DNA of 64,000 nucleotides from Saccharomyces mikatae IFO 1815. Taxonomy: Eukaryota > Ascomycota > Saccharomycetes > Saccharomycetales > Saccharomycetaceae. Below are positions 1-17,600 of the stretch, in pieces. Under the pieces are notes generated by a model. The model made no database searches and was not told the DNA's origin. It saw nothing but the letters and a program-made list of their open reading frames with translations. The DNA is taken from positions 496,001-560,000 of the forward strand of contig NC_079257.1 of assembly GCF_947241705.1 (NCBI RefSeq), read 5' to 3'. The stretch's first letter is position 1; the number at the start of each line of letters is the position of its first letter. A program made the position numbers and the translations under genes.

Positions 1-1527
1 AAATAGAGGCGACGAAATAGGCGCTATATAGGAGGAGTATGACCTTGGTATAAAGATCGTATCATTATGGGAATGATACTTTTCAATAGACCAGAGACAT
101 TCTGGTGATAGCTCATTACAACCAAACGAGCCCAATAATTCACTTATGCATAAATCTACCTGAATACGCCTTTCGGACGGCTCATTAATTTGCCATTTAG
201 TCATATCTTCCTTGACCAATTTGACCCTGTTATCCCAGTAATCGAAGTTTCTCTTTTGCAGGTACAAATATGCCTGCGGATTCTTTTCAATCGCAATTAT
301 GGAAACTTTACTGTCCATAAATAACATCGATAATATCTTAAAAGTTCTATCCACTAGGGGCCCCCTTCCAGCTCCAGCCACCAGAACAACTAATGGTCTC
401 TTGGCGCTCGCTCGTGGAGCAAGATCCTGAAGCGCTTCCAATATGGCAGATTCATAAAGGTCATATTTCACCAAGTCTTTTTCAAAGGTCAAATATGTGG
501 AATTTGACAAATTATCCGAGTGTGGTTTAAGAGGAGGCATTATTCTAGATTCCTCTTGAAGCAAAAATTGACGGTTACCATTGGAATTCAAAACCTTGTC
601 GCCCTTTTTCAATAAATAGTTTATATATTCCAAATAAGCAGATTCACCTCCCTTAACATCGTTTGCATATTTCTCCATTCCATGCAATATCACGCATAGT
701 TCATTACCCAGGATCTGTGAATCTCCATTAACTTTTTGAAATTTTAGAATCAAACTCTGGTTGAACTTATGCAGAACAGGATAATCATATTGATTACTGG
801 CGAAGATGGATGAAGACACTAAAAGACACGAGACTGGTTCGGCCAACCATCTATTAAGCACATAAGAAGGCGTCCTAGTTCTTGGCAAAGCCAAAGAGAT
901 TGTCAATGATGGATGATATTCGCATAATTTCCGCACAGTATTCCACAGTTCCCAAGTCGCCAATGGATCGCTGTCTTCATAAAGTGGCAAAGAAATAGAT
1001 ATGGTTAATGCAGGTGCAGCGAATATGATGGGGTTTTGAAGAAGTCTATAAATCATCTGCCCATACAACTGTAGATTGGACAGATCGCGTGGGGGCGCCA
1101 ATATTAGCTTATTGATCCCGACAAACCTTGCATATCTACATTCATTCAGAAGGACCTTCAAACCGAGGTCTCTTACAATTGAATCACGGCTTTCCAATTC
1201 CAGCCAAGATGATAACAGCCCTATGTAAGACGGTGTGTCGTCGTTGTCTAGGTTGTTGACGTTGAACGGAGGTATACATATATCCTGCAACTGGGGCTCA
1301 GGGACCTGAAGGGGTCTCCAATTCTGTTTGGATTGTTTCTGGAACTCTTTGAATACCTGCCCCACTACCTCCTTATACCTTGGCGTCGTTATAGGAAGCA
1401 AAACGTAATCGTAGTTGCTTGGCAGTCCCGCTGCGTGACTAGAGACATTTTCCAGGAAATGTTGTTTTTTGCTGTGCTGTTTATAATTAAACCCTGGTTT
1501 GACACCAACAAAAACGTTACTATGCAT
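1..1527 (-). CDS. HSL7: HSL7, PRMT5-type arginine methyltransferase / Swe1 regulator (partial, 3' end off window)
   Basis: The minus-strand frame opens with ATG at 1527-1525 ([13 protein letters not shown]) and stays open for 509 codons to the left edge, so about 60% of the usual 827-residue protein is present. The last visible residues include [18 protein letters not shown]. Around residues 380-392 the glycine-rich VAGAGRGP is the S-adenosylmethionine loop, and near residue 461 [12 protein letters not shown] is the double-E loop of type II protein arginine methyltransferases. In S. cerevisiae Hsl7 works with the kinase Hsl1 at the bud neck to recruit the Cdc28-inhibitory kinase Swe1 for degradation, the morphogenesis checkpoint. 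It is divergent with CKS1 over a 547-bp shared promoter. Identity is very secure; only the C-terminal part is missing. Confidence 0.96.
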   Translation of the reverse strand, partial: MHSNVFVGVKPGFNYKQHSKKQHFLENVSSHAAGLPSNYDYVLLPITTPRYKEVVGQVFKEFQKQSKQNWRPLQVPEPQLQDICIPPFNVNNLDNDDTPSYIGLLSSWLELESRDSIVRDLGLKVLLNECRYARFVGINKLILAPPRDLSNLQLYGQMIYRLLQNPIIFAAPALTISISLPLYEDSDPLATWELWNTVRKLCEYHPSLTISLALPRTRTPSYVLNRWLAEPVSCLLVSSSIFASNQYDYPVLHKFNQSLILKFQKVNGDSQILGNELCVILHGMEKYANDVKGGESAYLEYINYLLKKGDKVLNSNGNRQFLLQEESRIMPPLKPHSDNLSNSTYLTFEKDLVKYDLYESAILEALQDLAPRASAKRPLVVLVAGAGRGPLVDRTFKILSMLFMDSKVSIIAIEKNPQAYLYLQKRNFDYWDNRVKLVKEDMTKWQINEPSERRIQVDLCISELLGSFGCNELSPECLWSIEKYHSHNDTIFIPRSYSSYIAPISSPLF

Positions 1528-2074
1528 ATGCAAACTGGACCCTTTGTATATATAAGATTATATGTATAAAAGAAGAGGAATGCCCGCACAATTCCACGCA
1601 CAAACTTTCACACACGCAATTTCCAATATTTTCTATGGGGTTTAAGAACAGGATCACTGTCAACTCGAAAGTAATGTTTTTCTTAGTTTCATATATGGTG
1701 TATGAAGCCATTTTGTTTCAAAAATATGAAAGCACTGCGTGTATTTCAGATTCCATTTTTCATTGTTTATTTTTTTTGAACATGCCCTAAGCAACGTGAG
1801 GGCATGACCGACTTTTTAGGCTAAATATCCCTTAAGCCCAGAAAAATATCTTAGGGTATATTGTGCGGGTAATAAATGATGTGGTCAGGTGATTTTTTCT
1901 ACCTCGTGATGTGGGATAAATAAAGAGTGGAGCTTAATGCATGAGAGAACAGCGGGCAATAGCAAAGCGAACAGCTGTAGAATATATTGCAGCTTTGTTG
2001 TAGAAGTTCTTGGAACTGCTGGCCACATCGGACAAAACCATATTGACACGCACTAACTCTCGTTCTACAACGCC
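1528..2074. promoter_or_regulatory. Divergent HSL7/CKS1 intergenic promoter region
   Basis: This is gene-free DNA between two divergent starts. A TATA-rich patch lies at about 1545-1570, next to HSL7. A Reb1-type core CGGGTAA lies at 1866-1872, about 200 bp before CKS1. An 8-bp perfect inverted repeat (CATGCCCT / AGGGCATG, 10-nt spacer) lies at 1781-1806. Short ORFs on both strands here look fortuitous. Motif functions are inferred from consensus only. Confidence 0.6.
1866..1872 (+). promoter_or_regulatory. Reb1-like site CGGGTAA
   Basis: The sequence matches the core of the general regulatory factor Reb1, which clears nucleosomes at promoters. It sits about 200 bp from the CKS1 start and 340 bp from HSL7, typical of a divergent promoter. 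This is a motif match only. Confidence 0.45.
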
Positions 2075-2425
2075 ATGTACCATCATTATCACGCCTTCCA
2101 GGGTAGAAAACTTACTGACCAAGAGAGAGCACGTGTGCTGGAGTTTCAGGATTCCATTCACTATTCCCCGCGGTACTCAGACGATAACTATGAATACAGA
2201 CACGTGATGCTGCCCAAGGCCATGCTAAAAGCTATTCCATCCGATTACTTCAACTCGGAGGTGGGGACACTGCGTATATTGACAGAGGATGAATGGAGAG
2301 GCCTTGGCATTACGCAGTCATTGGGATGGGAACATTATGAATGCCATGCACCAGAACCGCACATTTTGTTATTCAAAAGACCGCTGAATTACGAGGCTGA
2401 ACTGAGAGCCGCGACTGCTGCTGCT

Positions 2426-2470
<45 letters not shown>

Positions 2471-2518
2471 ACACAATCGATCTCGAACGATATGCAAGTT
2501 CCGCCGCAAATATCCTAG
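2075..2518 (+). CDS. CKS1: CKS1, Cdc28-associated regulatory subunit
   Basis: The product is 147 residues and starts [13 protein letters not shown]. The Cks fold is recognisable: the anion-binding region ([17 protein letters not shown]), the HEPEPH-like strand as [13 protein letters not shown], and a C-terminal tail. The tail holds 15 consecutive glutamines (residues 118-132, alternating CAA/CAG codons at 2426-2470), a feature of Saccharomyces Cks1; S. cerevisiae has a slightly longer run as I recall. Cks1 binds Cdc28, whose gene is in the same window at 58827, and docks phosphorylated substrates such as Sic1 on the kinase. It also acts with the proteasome at promoters. The start is fixed by the conserved N-terminus; there is no upstream in-frame ATG in the open frame. 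Confidence 0.98.
2426..2470 (+). repeat. (CAACAG)n trinucleotide tract encoding 15 Gln in CKS1
   Basis: Fifteen alternating CAA and CAG codons encode residues 118-132 of Cks1. Such runs vary in length between strains and species by replication slippage. The mixed codons should make it less unstable than a pure CAG run. Confidence 0.9.
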
Positions 2519-10014
<7,496 letters not shown>

Positions 10015-10280
10015 ATACTTTATATCATCTTAGACAACAGATTAACTCGCTATTGGTGTAATCATCACAGAATCTTTTCTCCGGCGGAGTTAATAAATCC
10101 TTATTCCCGCTTCAGGGAACACTATTCTTTCAATAACGAATGTTTATGTCATATAAGCTAGCATAACATATATGTATGTATATATAGTAAAGACAGTTTT
10201 GCATTTTCAAAAAAAGAGTAAGCAGATTCAAATATTATCTATAGGGATCTAACATCAGAAAACCTGCGAAGCAAATTACT
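10015..10280. other. MEC1-YBR137W intergenic spacer
   Basis: This is a 266-bp AT-rich spacer between tandem genes. ATATGTATGTATATATAG near 10168-10187 could serve as a polyadenylation efficiency element for MEC1. I see no other structure. Confidence 0.4.
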
Positions 10281-10820
10281 ATGGTGACACTAGATAATAA
10301 GTTATTGAAAAGGTTGACCTCGCGTGAGGTGCCATTAAAAGAGTTAGAAGATATGGAGAACCGCTGCTTTTTATCTACTTTCACGTATCAAGATGCTTTT
10401 GAGTTGGGAAGTTACGTGAGAAATGCAGTAAAGAAAAATTTTCCAGAAAAACCGGTTGCAATTGATATCTCCTTACCTAACGGGCATTGCTTATTTCGTA
10501 CAGTAACTTATGGTGGAAGTGTATTAGACAATGATTTTTGGATTCAAAGAAAGAAGAAAACAGCAATCAGGTTCGGTCATTCGAGTTTTTACATGGGCTG
10601 CAAAAAGGGGGACAAAACACCTGAAGAAAGATTTTTTGTAGACGCAAAGGAATACGCTTTCCATGGGGGTGCTGTCTTGATACAATCTGAAAGAAGTGAC
10701 TACCCCTATGGCTGTTTAACTATTAGTGGGTTAAAGCAAGAAGAAGATCATTTAATGGCTGTTACATCTCTAATTGCGTTTGCCAGTCAAAATTTAGAGG
10801 AGAACTTAAATTTGGATTAA
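10281..10820 (+). CDS. YBR137W orthologue, UPF0303/HbpS-like protein linked to the GET pathway
   Basis: This is a complete 179-residue protein starting MVTLDNKLLKRL, the same length as S. cerevisiae YBR137W. It belongs to the DUF336/UPF0303 family with a heme-degrading HbpS-like alpha/beta fold and no membrane segment or signal peptide. The S. cerevisiae protein is cytosolic, forms a multimer, and has been linked to delivery of tail-anchored membrane proteins through Get/Sgt2 partners. Catalytic activity is not established. Glycine-rich turns (NGHCLFRTVTYGGS, AFHGGAVLI) are typical of the family. It lies 266 bp after MEC1 on the same strand and is convergent with HDR1. The orthology is sure; the role is family knowledge. 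Confidence 0.95.
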   Translation: MVTLDNKLLKRLTSREVPLKELEDMENRCFLSTFTYQDAFELGSYVRNAVKKNFPEKPVAIDISLPNGHCLFRTVTYGGSVLDNDFWIQRKKKTAIRFGHSSFYMGCKKGDKTPEERFFVDAKEYAFHGGAVLIQSERSDYPYGCLTISGLKQEEDHLMAVTSLIAFASQNLEENLNLD

Positions 10821-11029
10821 GTAATAATACAACCAAAGAAAAATACAGGCACAAATGTTGTTTGATTTCTTTATATTTGAACTCTATAGAATATTTTACC
10901 CGTTTCTATTATTATTATTTAATCATAAGCTCTTCATATATATATATATATATAATAACGTTTTGGCCTCCAGAATGTACACGGCACTAATATTATCTCG
11001 ATCTTTTTGGTGCTCTCAGGAACGTATCT
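10821..11029. terminator. Convergent 3' region YBR137W/HDR1 with (AT)n tract and Reb1-like site
   Basis: This 209-bp convergent spacer holds an alternating AT run at 10936-10954, which supplies TATATA efficiency elements for 3' end formation on both strands. TTACCCG at 10896-10902 is a Reb1 core. Reb1 bound after a gene can act as a Pol II roadblock terminator, so this placement is suggestive. Function is inferred. Confidence 0.45.
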
Positions 11030-12604
11030 TCAGGATTGGAAATTTAAACGATCACTATTTTGATTACGTAGGAAATGTGGTAGTAAGCCATTTATTCTCC
11101 ACTTCCACTTCAATTTTCTTCTTGCTTCCAAAAACCAATTCATGGATTTCGAACCCATTGCATCTTTATTCAAACTATTTTTATCTGGTATGTCATTTTC
11201 TAGTAATTGCAACTGTAGTCGTTCTATAAGTTCTTTAGAGAAACTATCCTTTTTCTTTGTTAGCTCCCCTCTATAGTTTAACTTATTACTTTCTCTGTGC
11301 TTGATTACTTTTATTGGAGCATCCGTCGATAAATGAAATGATTCTGCTGAGTTCTCAAGATCACTGAAAGTGCCGCTGCTTAGATTTGTTTCATCCATAG
11401 ATGATTCGAATTCACAGTTTTCAAAAATTTTGGCGGCTTCTTCATATCTTACTGTGCACTGCTCACATACAATTTCTTTGTAATATCCTGTATTCAAGAG
11501 CTTTGAACTAATTTCATACAGTGCTTTCTCGCAGATCACGCATTTTCTCAGTTGAGAGTGAACATTTAGCTCTGACAGATAGAGATCATCATAACTTTTG
11601 TTTGAAGATGGAATATTAACAAGATTAACCACCATGTCCTCAATTGAATTTGGTATGGACTGATTAATCATCTCATTCTCTTCTTTGATAAAATTCAAAG
11701 GGTTATAATTTTCATCCGTATTCTCTCCACTATTCTTTAAAATATGGGGTATCAGCGTTAATGAGTTCGGTTCAAGACTATTTCTATTACTTTCCTTGTT
11801 GATTTCAGAATAGGAATTTTTTATTCTTAGTGGAATATGACTATCTCTTCTTTTATTCAGTTTTAATTTCAAATCAGAAATAGATACCATTTTTTTTGTT
11901 GATTTATTGTGGGTATAGGGTATGTAATCTTCAACCAAGACAAGTGGTGGTGTGTCCTGAGAAATAATTTCTGCTAGTTCAACGTTTCCTGTATCTAACA
12001 ACGGTCCGTAACTTACATACCTATTACGTTTATTGTTATGCACACGGAGTTCATTTATGGGGTTCAACCTGGGTCGTTTTTTATTGCTGTTGTATTCATT
12101 ACTTTCACTGTCCTCTTCATTAATTTCCATATTACATGGTGGCGCAATTGGCAATGATGTGAAGTTCTTGTCATCGATTAAATCTAGTTTGGAAACAGAT
12201 TGGTGCAATTTAGATGGAACTTTAGGTTTGGCACCGATCAGTTGTGACCGACGCTTCCTTACGTTGAATAACTGTTGGTTTTGATTTGTACTTTGGTTTT
12301 GATTTTCATATGGGGAGGCCCTCTGCAATGGGTTTACCTGCTTAGAAGGAGTGCTATTACTGTCAAAAATAAACTCTTTCTTCTCAAATTGCCATTGTAA
12401 CATGGAGTTATTTTCAACGTCTTGGACTATGGGAGGGGTCATTGGCCTGGAAAGTACAGATCCTGTAGAGATATCACTAGTAATAATGCTCAGCTTGTTA
12501 TTGGTGTTGCTATTCGTATTGGAACTGGTATTGTAAGAAAGCAGAGATAATGAGTTTGTGTCTATGGATTCCAACGCCTTAGGTTGCGTCTGATCTTTCT
12601 CCAT
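11030..12604 (-). CDS. HDR1: HDR1 (YBR138C), protein affecting meiotic segregation
   Basis: The product is 524 residues starting MEKDQTQPKALES, the same length as S. cerevisiae YBR138C. The S. cerevisiae gene was named for high-dose effects on reductional segregation in meiosis, and its molecular function is unknown. Most of the protein is low-complexity (S/N/Q-rich residues 10-110, basic patches such as KKRPRLNP) and probably disordered. An ordered-looking patch has four cysteines spaced C355-x2-C358-x21-C380-x2-C383, which suggests a zinc-binding module (my inference). The C-terminal segment WFLEARRKLKWKWRINGLLPHFL is strongly aromatic and basic. It is divergent with the carboxypeptidase gene. 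Confidence 0.93.
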   Translation of the reverse strand: MEKDQTQPKALESIDTNSLSLLSYNTSSNTNSNTNNKLSIITSDISTGSVLSRPMTPPIVQDVENNSMLQWQFEKKEFIFDSNSTPSKQVNPLQRASPYENQNQSTNQNQQLFNVRKRRSQLIGAKPKVPSKLHQSVSKLDLIDDKNFTSLPIAPPCNMEINEEDSESNEYNSNKKRPRLNPINELRVHNNKRNRYVSYGPLLDTGNVELAEIISQDTPPLVLVEDYIPYTHNKSTKKMVSISDLKLKLNKRRDSHIPLRIKNSYSEINKESNRNSLEPNSLTLIPHILKNSGENTDENYNPLNFIKEENEMINQSIPNSIEDMVVNLVNIPSSNKSYDDLYLSELNVHSQLRKCVICEKALYEISSKLLNTGYYKEIVCEQCTVRYEEAAKIFENCEFESSMDETNLSSGTFSDLENSAESFHLSTDAPIKVIKHRESNKLNYRGELTKKKDSFSKELIERLQLQLLENDIPDKNSLNKDAMGSKSMNWFLEARRKLKWKWRINGLLPHFLRNQNSDRLNFQS

Positions 12605-12935
12605 CCTTTTATTTCAACCTTTTATTTGTCGGATTCTTTCAGCTTTCAAAACTTTTCCAATCCGTGGATTACCAGAGAATTTGTTTCTACTCGTTTACTA
12701 TACTCCTTTTTTTCCAAATTCACTTGAAGTTCTTTAAGATGTTCTGTTCTTGTTTACAATTTGAGCGGTTTAGGAAATTTCCTGTAAATGGTTAGAACGG
12801 CGCTAGCATCATGCGAAAGGCGAGGTAATCTTTTGTTATCGCGAATTAATCAAGGGAAAAGGGTTATTTAAGGAGGCATCTTATCATTTACATCGTACCT
12901 TACAAGAGTCATAGAGAAAGTAATAGTGGCAAAAA
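12605..12935. promoter_or_regulatory. Divergent HDR1/ATG42 promoter with GATA-type sites
   Basis: This is a 331-bp divergent promoter. TTATC (GATAA on the other strand) occurs at 12836-12840, and CTTATC (GATAAG) at 12880-12885, within 100 bp of the carboxypeptidase start. These fit Gln3/Gat1 nitrogen-catabolite control, which would suit a vacuolar protease; this is inference. A TTATTTAAG TATA-like box is near 12864-12872. Confidence 0.4.
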
Positions 12936-14435
12936 ATGAAGTACCCCAACGTTGCTCTTGTGCTTCAACTTATTATTAGTATCAACTACGCTTCTCTCTG
13001 TGAGGCTTTTTCCCTTTTTGGAGATGGTACTTCCTTTGCTAATTTCGGTAGGCTACCAAAGACCCCACAGAATACACAGCAAACACTTAAGGAGAACCGC
13101 TTGAATTTGGACGATCCACTAATTACAACTTTCATTTCGCCTATGGATACGGATTATAGTTTGAGACTTAGAACTGTAGATCCGTCCAAACTAGGAATAG
13201 ATGCTGTAAAACAATGGTCTGGCTACATGGACTACAAGGACTCCAAACATTTTTTTTACTGGTTTTTCGAAAGCAGGAATGATCCTGCCAACGATCCAAT
13301 TATTCTATGGTTGAATGGTGGACCAGGTTGCTCTTCGTTCACTGGGTTATTATTTGAGCTTGGGCCTTCATCAATTGGCGCTGACATGAAACCAATCCAT
13401 AATCCATATTCTTGGAACAATAACGCTTCAATGATATTTTTAGAGCAGCCACTGGGAGTCGGATTTTCCTATGGTGACGAAAAAGTCTCTTCCACTAAAT
13501 TAGCAGGCAAAGATGCGTACATATTCTTGGAACTTTTTTTTGAAGCTTTCCCTCATTTGCGTTCTAATGATTTCCATATTGCAGGTGAATCTTATGCAGG
13601 TCATTACATCCCTCAGATCGCACATGAAATCGTCATCAAGAACCCGGAGAGAACATTCAATTTAACATCTATTATGATCGGCAATGGTATAACTGATCCT
13701 TTAGTTCAAGCAGATTATTATGAACCAATGGCATGTGGTAAAGGAGGCTATCACCCTGTCCTTTCATCAGAAGAATGTGAGAAGATGCAAAATGCTGCTG
13801 GTCGCTGCCGTAGGTTAAACAAGCTTTGCTATGCATCTAAATCAAGTTTACCATGCATACTGGCCACTACTTATTGTGACTCTGCACTTTTGGAGCCATA
13901 CACTAAGACAGGACTGAATGTCTACGATATCAGAGGACCCTGTGAAGACAACAGTACTGATGGTATGTGTTATACTGGCCTTCGTTATGTTGATCAATAT
14001 ATGAATTTCCCCGAAGTTCAAGAGACTTTAGGCTCCGACGTACATAATTATTCCGGTTGTGACAATGATGTTTTCACCGGATTTTTATTTACTGGTGATG
14101 GAAGCAAACCATTTCAACAATACATTGCGGAACTATTAAATCACAATATTCCGGTGTTAATATATGCCGGTGACAAAGACTATATTTGCAATTGGTTGGG
14201 AAACCATGCTTGGACCAATGAGTTAGAATGGATAAATAAATTTAGATATCAGAGAAGAATGTTAAGGCCATGGGTTAGCAGGGAAACTGGCGAAGAGTTG
14301 GGACAAGTCAAGAACTATGGTCCTTTCACCTTCCTAAGAATATATGATGCTGGTCATATGGTACCCTATGATCAACCAGAGGCAAGCTTGCAGATGGTAA
14401 ACAATTGGATTTCTGGTAATCATGGATTTTTTTAG
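12936..14435 (+). CDS. ATG42: ATG42/YBR139W, vacuolar serine carboxypeptidase (CPY paralogue)
   Basis: The product is 499 residues starting MKYPNVALVLQLIISI, slightly shorter than the roughly 508 residues recalled for S. cerevisiae. A hydrophobic signal peptide (residues 1-25) leads into a propeptide, then a peptidase S10 domain. The substrate-binding NGGPGCSS lies at about 128-135, and GESYAGHY places the nucleophile at S219. D415 in GDKDYICNW and H474 in DAGHMVPYDQP complete the catalytic triad. Many cysteines (for example CYASKSSLPC, CEDNSTDGMC) match the CPY disulphides. The enzyme trims C-terminal residues from peptides in the vacuole, acts redundantly with Prc1, and is needed for the last steps of autophagic body breakdown and phytochelatin synthesis. 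Confidence 0.96.
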   Translation: MKYPNVALVLQLIISINYASLCEAFSLFGDGTSFANFGRLPKTPQNTQQTLKENRLNLDDPLITTFISPMDTDYSLRLRTVDPSKLGIDAVKQWSGYMDYKDSKHFFYWFFESRNDPANDPIILWLNGGPGCSSFTGLLFELGPSSIGADMKPIHNPYSWNNNASMIFLEQPLGVGFSYGDEKVSSTKLAGKDAYIFLELFFEAFPHLRSNDFHIAGESYAGHYIPQIAHEIVIKNPERTFNLTSIMIGNGITDPLVQADYYEPMACGKGGYHPVLSSEECEKMQNAAGRCRRLNKLCYASKSSLPCILATTYCDSALLEPYTKTGLNVYDIRGPCEDNSTDGMCYTGLRYVDQYMNFPEVQETLGSDVHNYSGCDNDVFTGFLFTGDGSKPFQQYIAELLNHNIPVLIYAGDKDYICNWLGNHAWTNELEWINKFRYQRRMLRPWVSRETGEELGQVKNYGPFTFLRIYDAGHMVPYDQPEASLQMVNNWISGNHGFF

Positions 14436-14633
14436 TTTTTTTTGTCTTAAAATCTAGTAGCTACAGTTTTAAATATGCTTTATTAATTTTCAATTGGTTA
14501 TCATAAATCATCCTATCACATTATTTACATTTAGTTACTTTCAAAAATTTCAACCCAGTGAGATTATACAACAGGTCCAATTAAAAGAAAGGCATATAGA
14601 AATATATAGTCTCTGTATTGTTCTACTATAAAA
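14436..14633. other. Convergent ATG42/IRA1 spacer with perfect ARS consensus
   Basis: This 198-bp AT-rich spacer lies between convergent genes. It contains ATTTACATTTA at 14523-14533, an exact match to the ARS consensus WTTTAYRTTTW. Convergent intergenic spacers are common homes for yeast origins. No other structure is evident. Confidence 0.35.
14523..14533 (+). other. Exact ARS consensus ATTTACATTTA
   Basis: This is a perfect match to WTTTAYRTTTW in the convergent ATG42/IRA1 spacer. By base composition a few exact matches are expected by chance in 64 kb, so origin function is only possible. Confidence 0.25.
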
Positions 14634-17600
14634 CTAGGAGCACGACATTCTTGCTATTATCATTGTTGCCAGTCTTTTTCTCTCATAAATAGCTACATGG
14701 TGATCACCCTCTCCCTTTAGCTTATCCAAATGATCCTGATCAAAAATATCCAGCGGCTGCACAACTGACAAGCCTCTCTTTTTCAAAAGGTTGACCATTT
14801 CATCATTAAATTCTTCTAAATAATTAAACTCATTGTGCGTAACAAGCATACCAATCAGTTCAAATGAGAGAGTGACCGCTTCAGACGATTGTTCTAGAGT
14901 TGATAACCTCCTGAGTTCCTTTCTAGTTAACATATAAAACCTGAAGACACAAATGGGGTTGACGTTTAACAAATACCTCATTAATAGGGCGAAGCGAAAC
15001 TTACATGGTTCATCTGACATAACACAACTAAATACCAGTGCTCCTTGATATAGTACTATATTAGACTTTTCTGAGTCTGAACTGAGCCAGTTGATCAGAG
15101 TCAATGGCACTTTAAGAGTATTATTCAAAGGGACCAGTTCATCTTCGAAGCCGATTTCAAGCAGCAAAGTAGAAAGTTGTTCGGGACTCAACACCAAATG
15201 TAGCAAAAAAAGGTAACAAAGATAGTCTGAAGATTTCGGGTTGGATTTTCTTTCATAATAAGTATTTTTGAAAAGGGCCTGTAGACAGTCTAATGCGGCT
15301 CCTTTAACGACAGGAATAGATAACCCGTTTGCAATGAATCCTAAGATAATATGGGGAAAATTATCTTCGTTCCATATACAACCATTATATGACTCTAATT
15401 TCGTTAAAAGCGTCGCAGCAAACTTCCGAGATTCCATTAGTTTCCTTGCTAGCGATTTGCCAGTAAAACCAAGTTGCAAATGGACTGTGTACAATTGCTT
15501 TAAACAATTTACCATGAATAGTAACCCCCCCTCGAAGAGTAGAGGATGAGGGGACTCCACACAGATTGTAGCAAGCCAAAAGAGCTCCTTCATTAAATCA
15601 GAAGAGGAGTCTAACCCTTCAACAACTTTGCTATAGGTGAAAACATGAGCTATAATAATAAACATCTGCTCATCATCCACTATTGGCTCAGCAAAGACCT
15701 TCATAGTTTCAACTAGAAGTTCTTTACAAAGAAAAAGGGATGTGTGAGACTTACTCATAATACCTAGTATCATCATGGCTCTTGCAGAAAAGAAGGACCG
15801 TTGGCCAAATATCGCGTCCATCAAATATTTCTTATATTTTGTTTCCCATTGAGCGCTCTCTGAAATAGAACCATATTCCATTAACAGCATAATGTTCTTG
15901 GTGAAAAGATCTAACGTTCCAAACTTACTAGAGAAGGATGAAGCAGCGAAATTTGGCAAAACTCTTCCTTTTTCTTGACTAAAACCAGAAATAAAGTTTA
16001 ATTTTTGACGAGCAAAGGTTGCACAGACTATATCCAAATTTTTTCTATTTCCTTCAGGCAAAGATTCATTGTTGGTTAAAGAATGACAAACATTCATCAG
16101 CAGCTCATACAATGAAACTCTTATTTCTGAAGGACCGACATCAATTAACAAAGACACAACAAAGAGAATTTCCGGTAGATACATCTGAGAAAGTAAAGGT
16201 GACTCGAAAAAAATTGATACACTGATTTTTGATAGGATAGTAAGCTCAGACCAACTGTGTGCGGAAGCCTCAACTACAAGAGAGGGTAAGAATGATTTAA
16301 TCATATTAATTAATTTTTCTATTACTTGGCAAGCAATTTCTGTTGTCGGAAAACTGGTTAGTATCGAGACAGCTTTCATCCAGTCCCTGTTTTCTGAATC
16401 TCTATCCAGCGCATGGCTTACTATTTCTTCGACTATAATGTTCGTGAGACGACCATCCAAAGCCAGTAAAAACCATATTTGTTGAAGGTAGGCTGTCGTG
16501 AAATTTGGCTCCTTTACTGTCAACCTAATTAAGCTGTAAATTATACGCGAAATTGATTCAGGGCCCTCTTCGTCATTAGCCAAATATACATGTTCATATA
16601 AGTTTGGAACCCAGTATGACAGTGAACAGACAAGCGTAGGAATATGTTCTTGAGGAATTACATTATTCTCAAGGCCATCTAACATATACTTCCATATATA
16701 GGGAGTTAGTTCTGCTGAAGATTCTGAGAAAGCCTTGAAAATTAGGGCCAAGAACGTGGTGGTATCATCCGGCACATATGTTTCTGGGGATTTGTGAAGT
16801 CTTATTCCGAAATCCAAATCGAATGCTTCTTGCGTCGCCACGAGCAGATTATATGATATATTCTTGACGAGATCATCTTCGTTAAATAGCCCCACAAGGA
16901 TTACCAGCGATAAATGGGATATGATTTCGCCAACTTCTTTTACGTTGCAATCGGAAGCATTCGTTGCAGAAGAGGATGTTGAGAATGAAATATCATTCGA
17001 GAAATCCGTACCAAATTCTTCTTCCATCTTTAGTTGGGCATAATAAAACATTTTCACAATTTCTAGGTACTTAGGGCTACAGAAGACCAACTTTTCTTCA
17101 TCGTAAAGACTTAAGGTAAATTCCGAGGAAACGCCTGTGGTACTAGAGACATCGACAGAAATTAAGTCTGATATCTTGTAAACGTTGTTGAATTTTATAC
17201 TTAATGTCTTCTTTAATATATCGACCTTGTACAGCTGAGGAATCTCATGAAGGACCTGGAAGTATTTGTTACCAATTTTCAAAGATACAGGACAAAACTT
17301 TTTCTTCTCTTTGTCATAAAGGGTAATATCATGTAAAGTAACTCGTACATCCTTCAAGACTTCCAAACTCCTACCACTTAACCCTAGCGATTTTATCAGA
17401 TTTTGATCAGTACTACTGTTGATAAAACAGTGTGGGATATTAGTGACCAAGTACGGGTTTTCTACCGTATACGCAGCAGTCCATTGATCCATAAATGATT
17501 GGTTGGCGTTAAAATAATAACATCCCATACAGTTATTTGATGCTTGCTCTGGTATTAAACCAAAAAACAATGTGGTTAATTTCTGAAAATTTGCTTTGCC

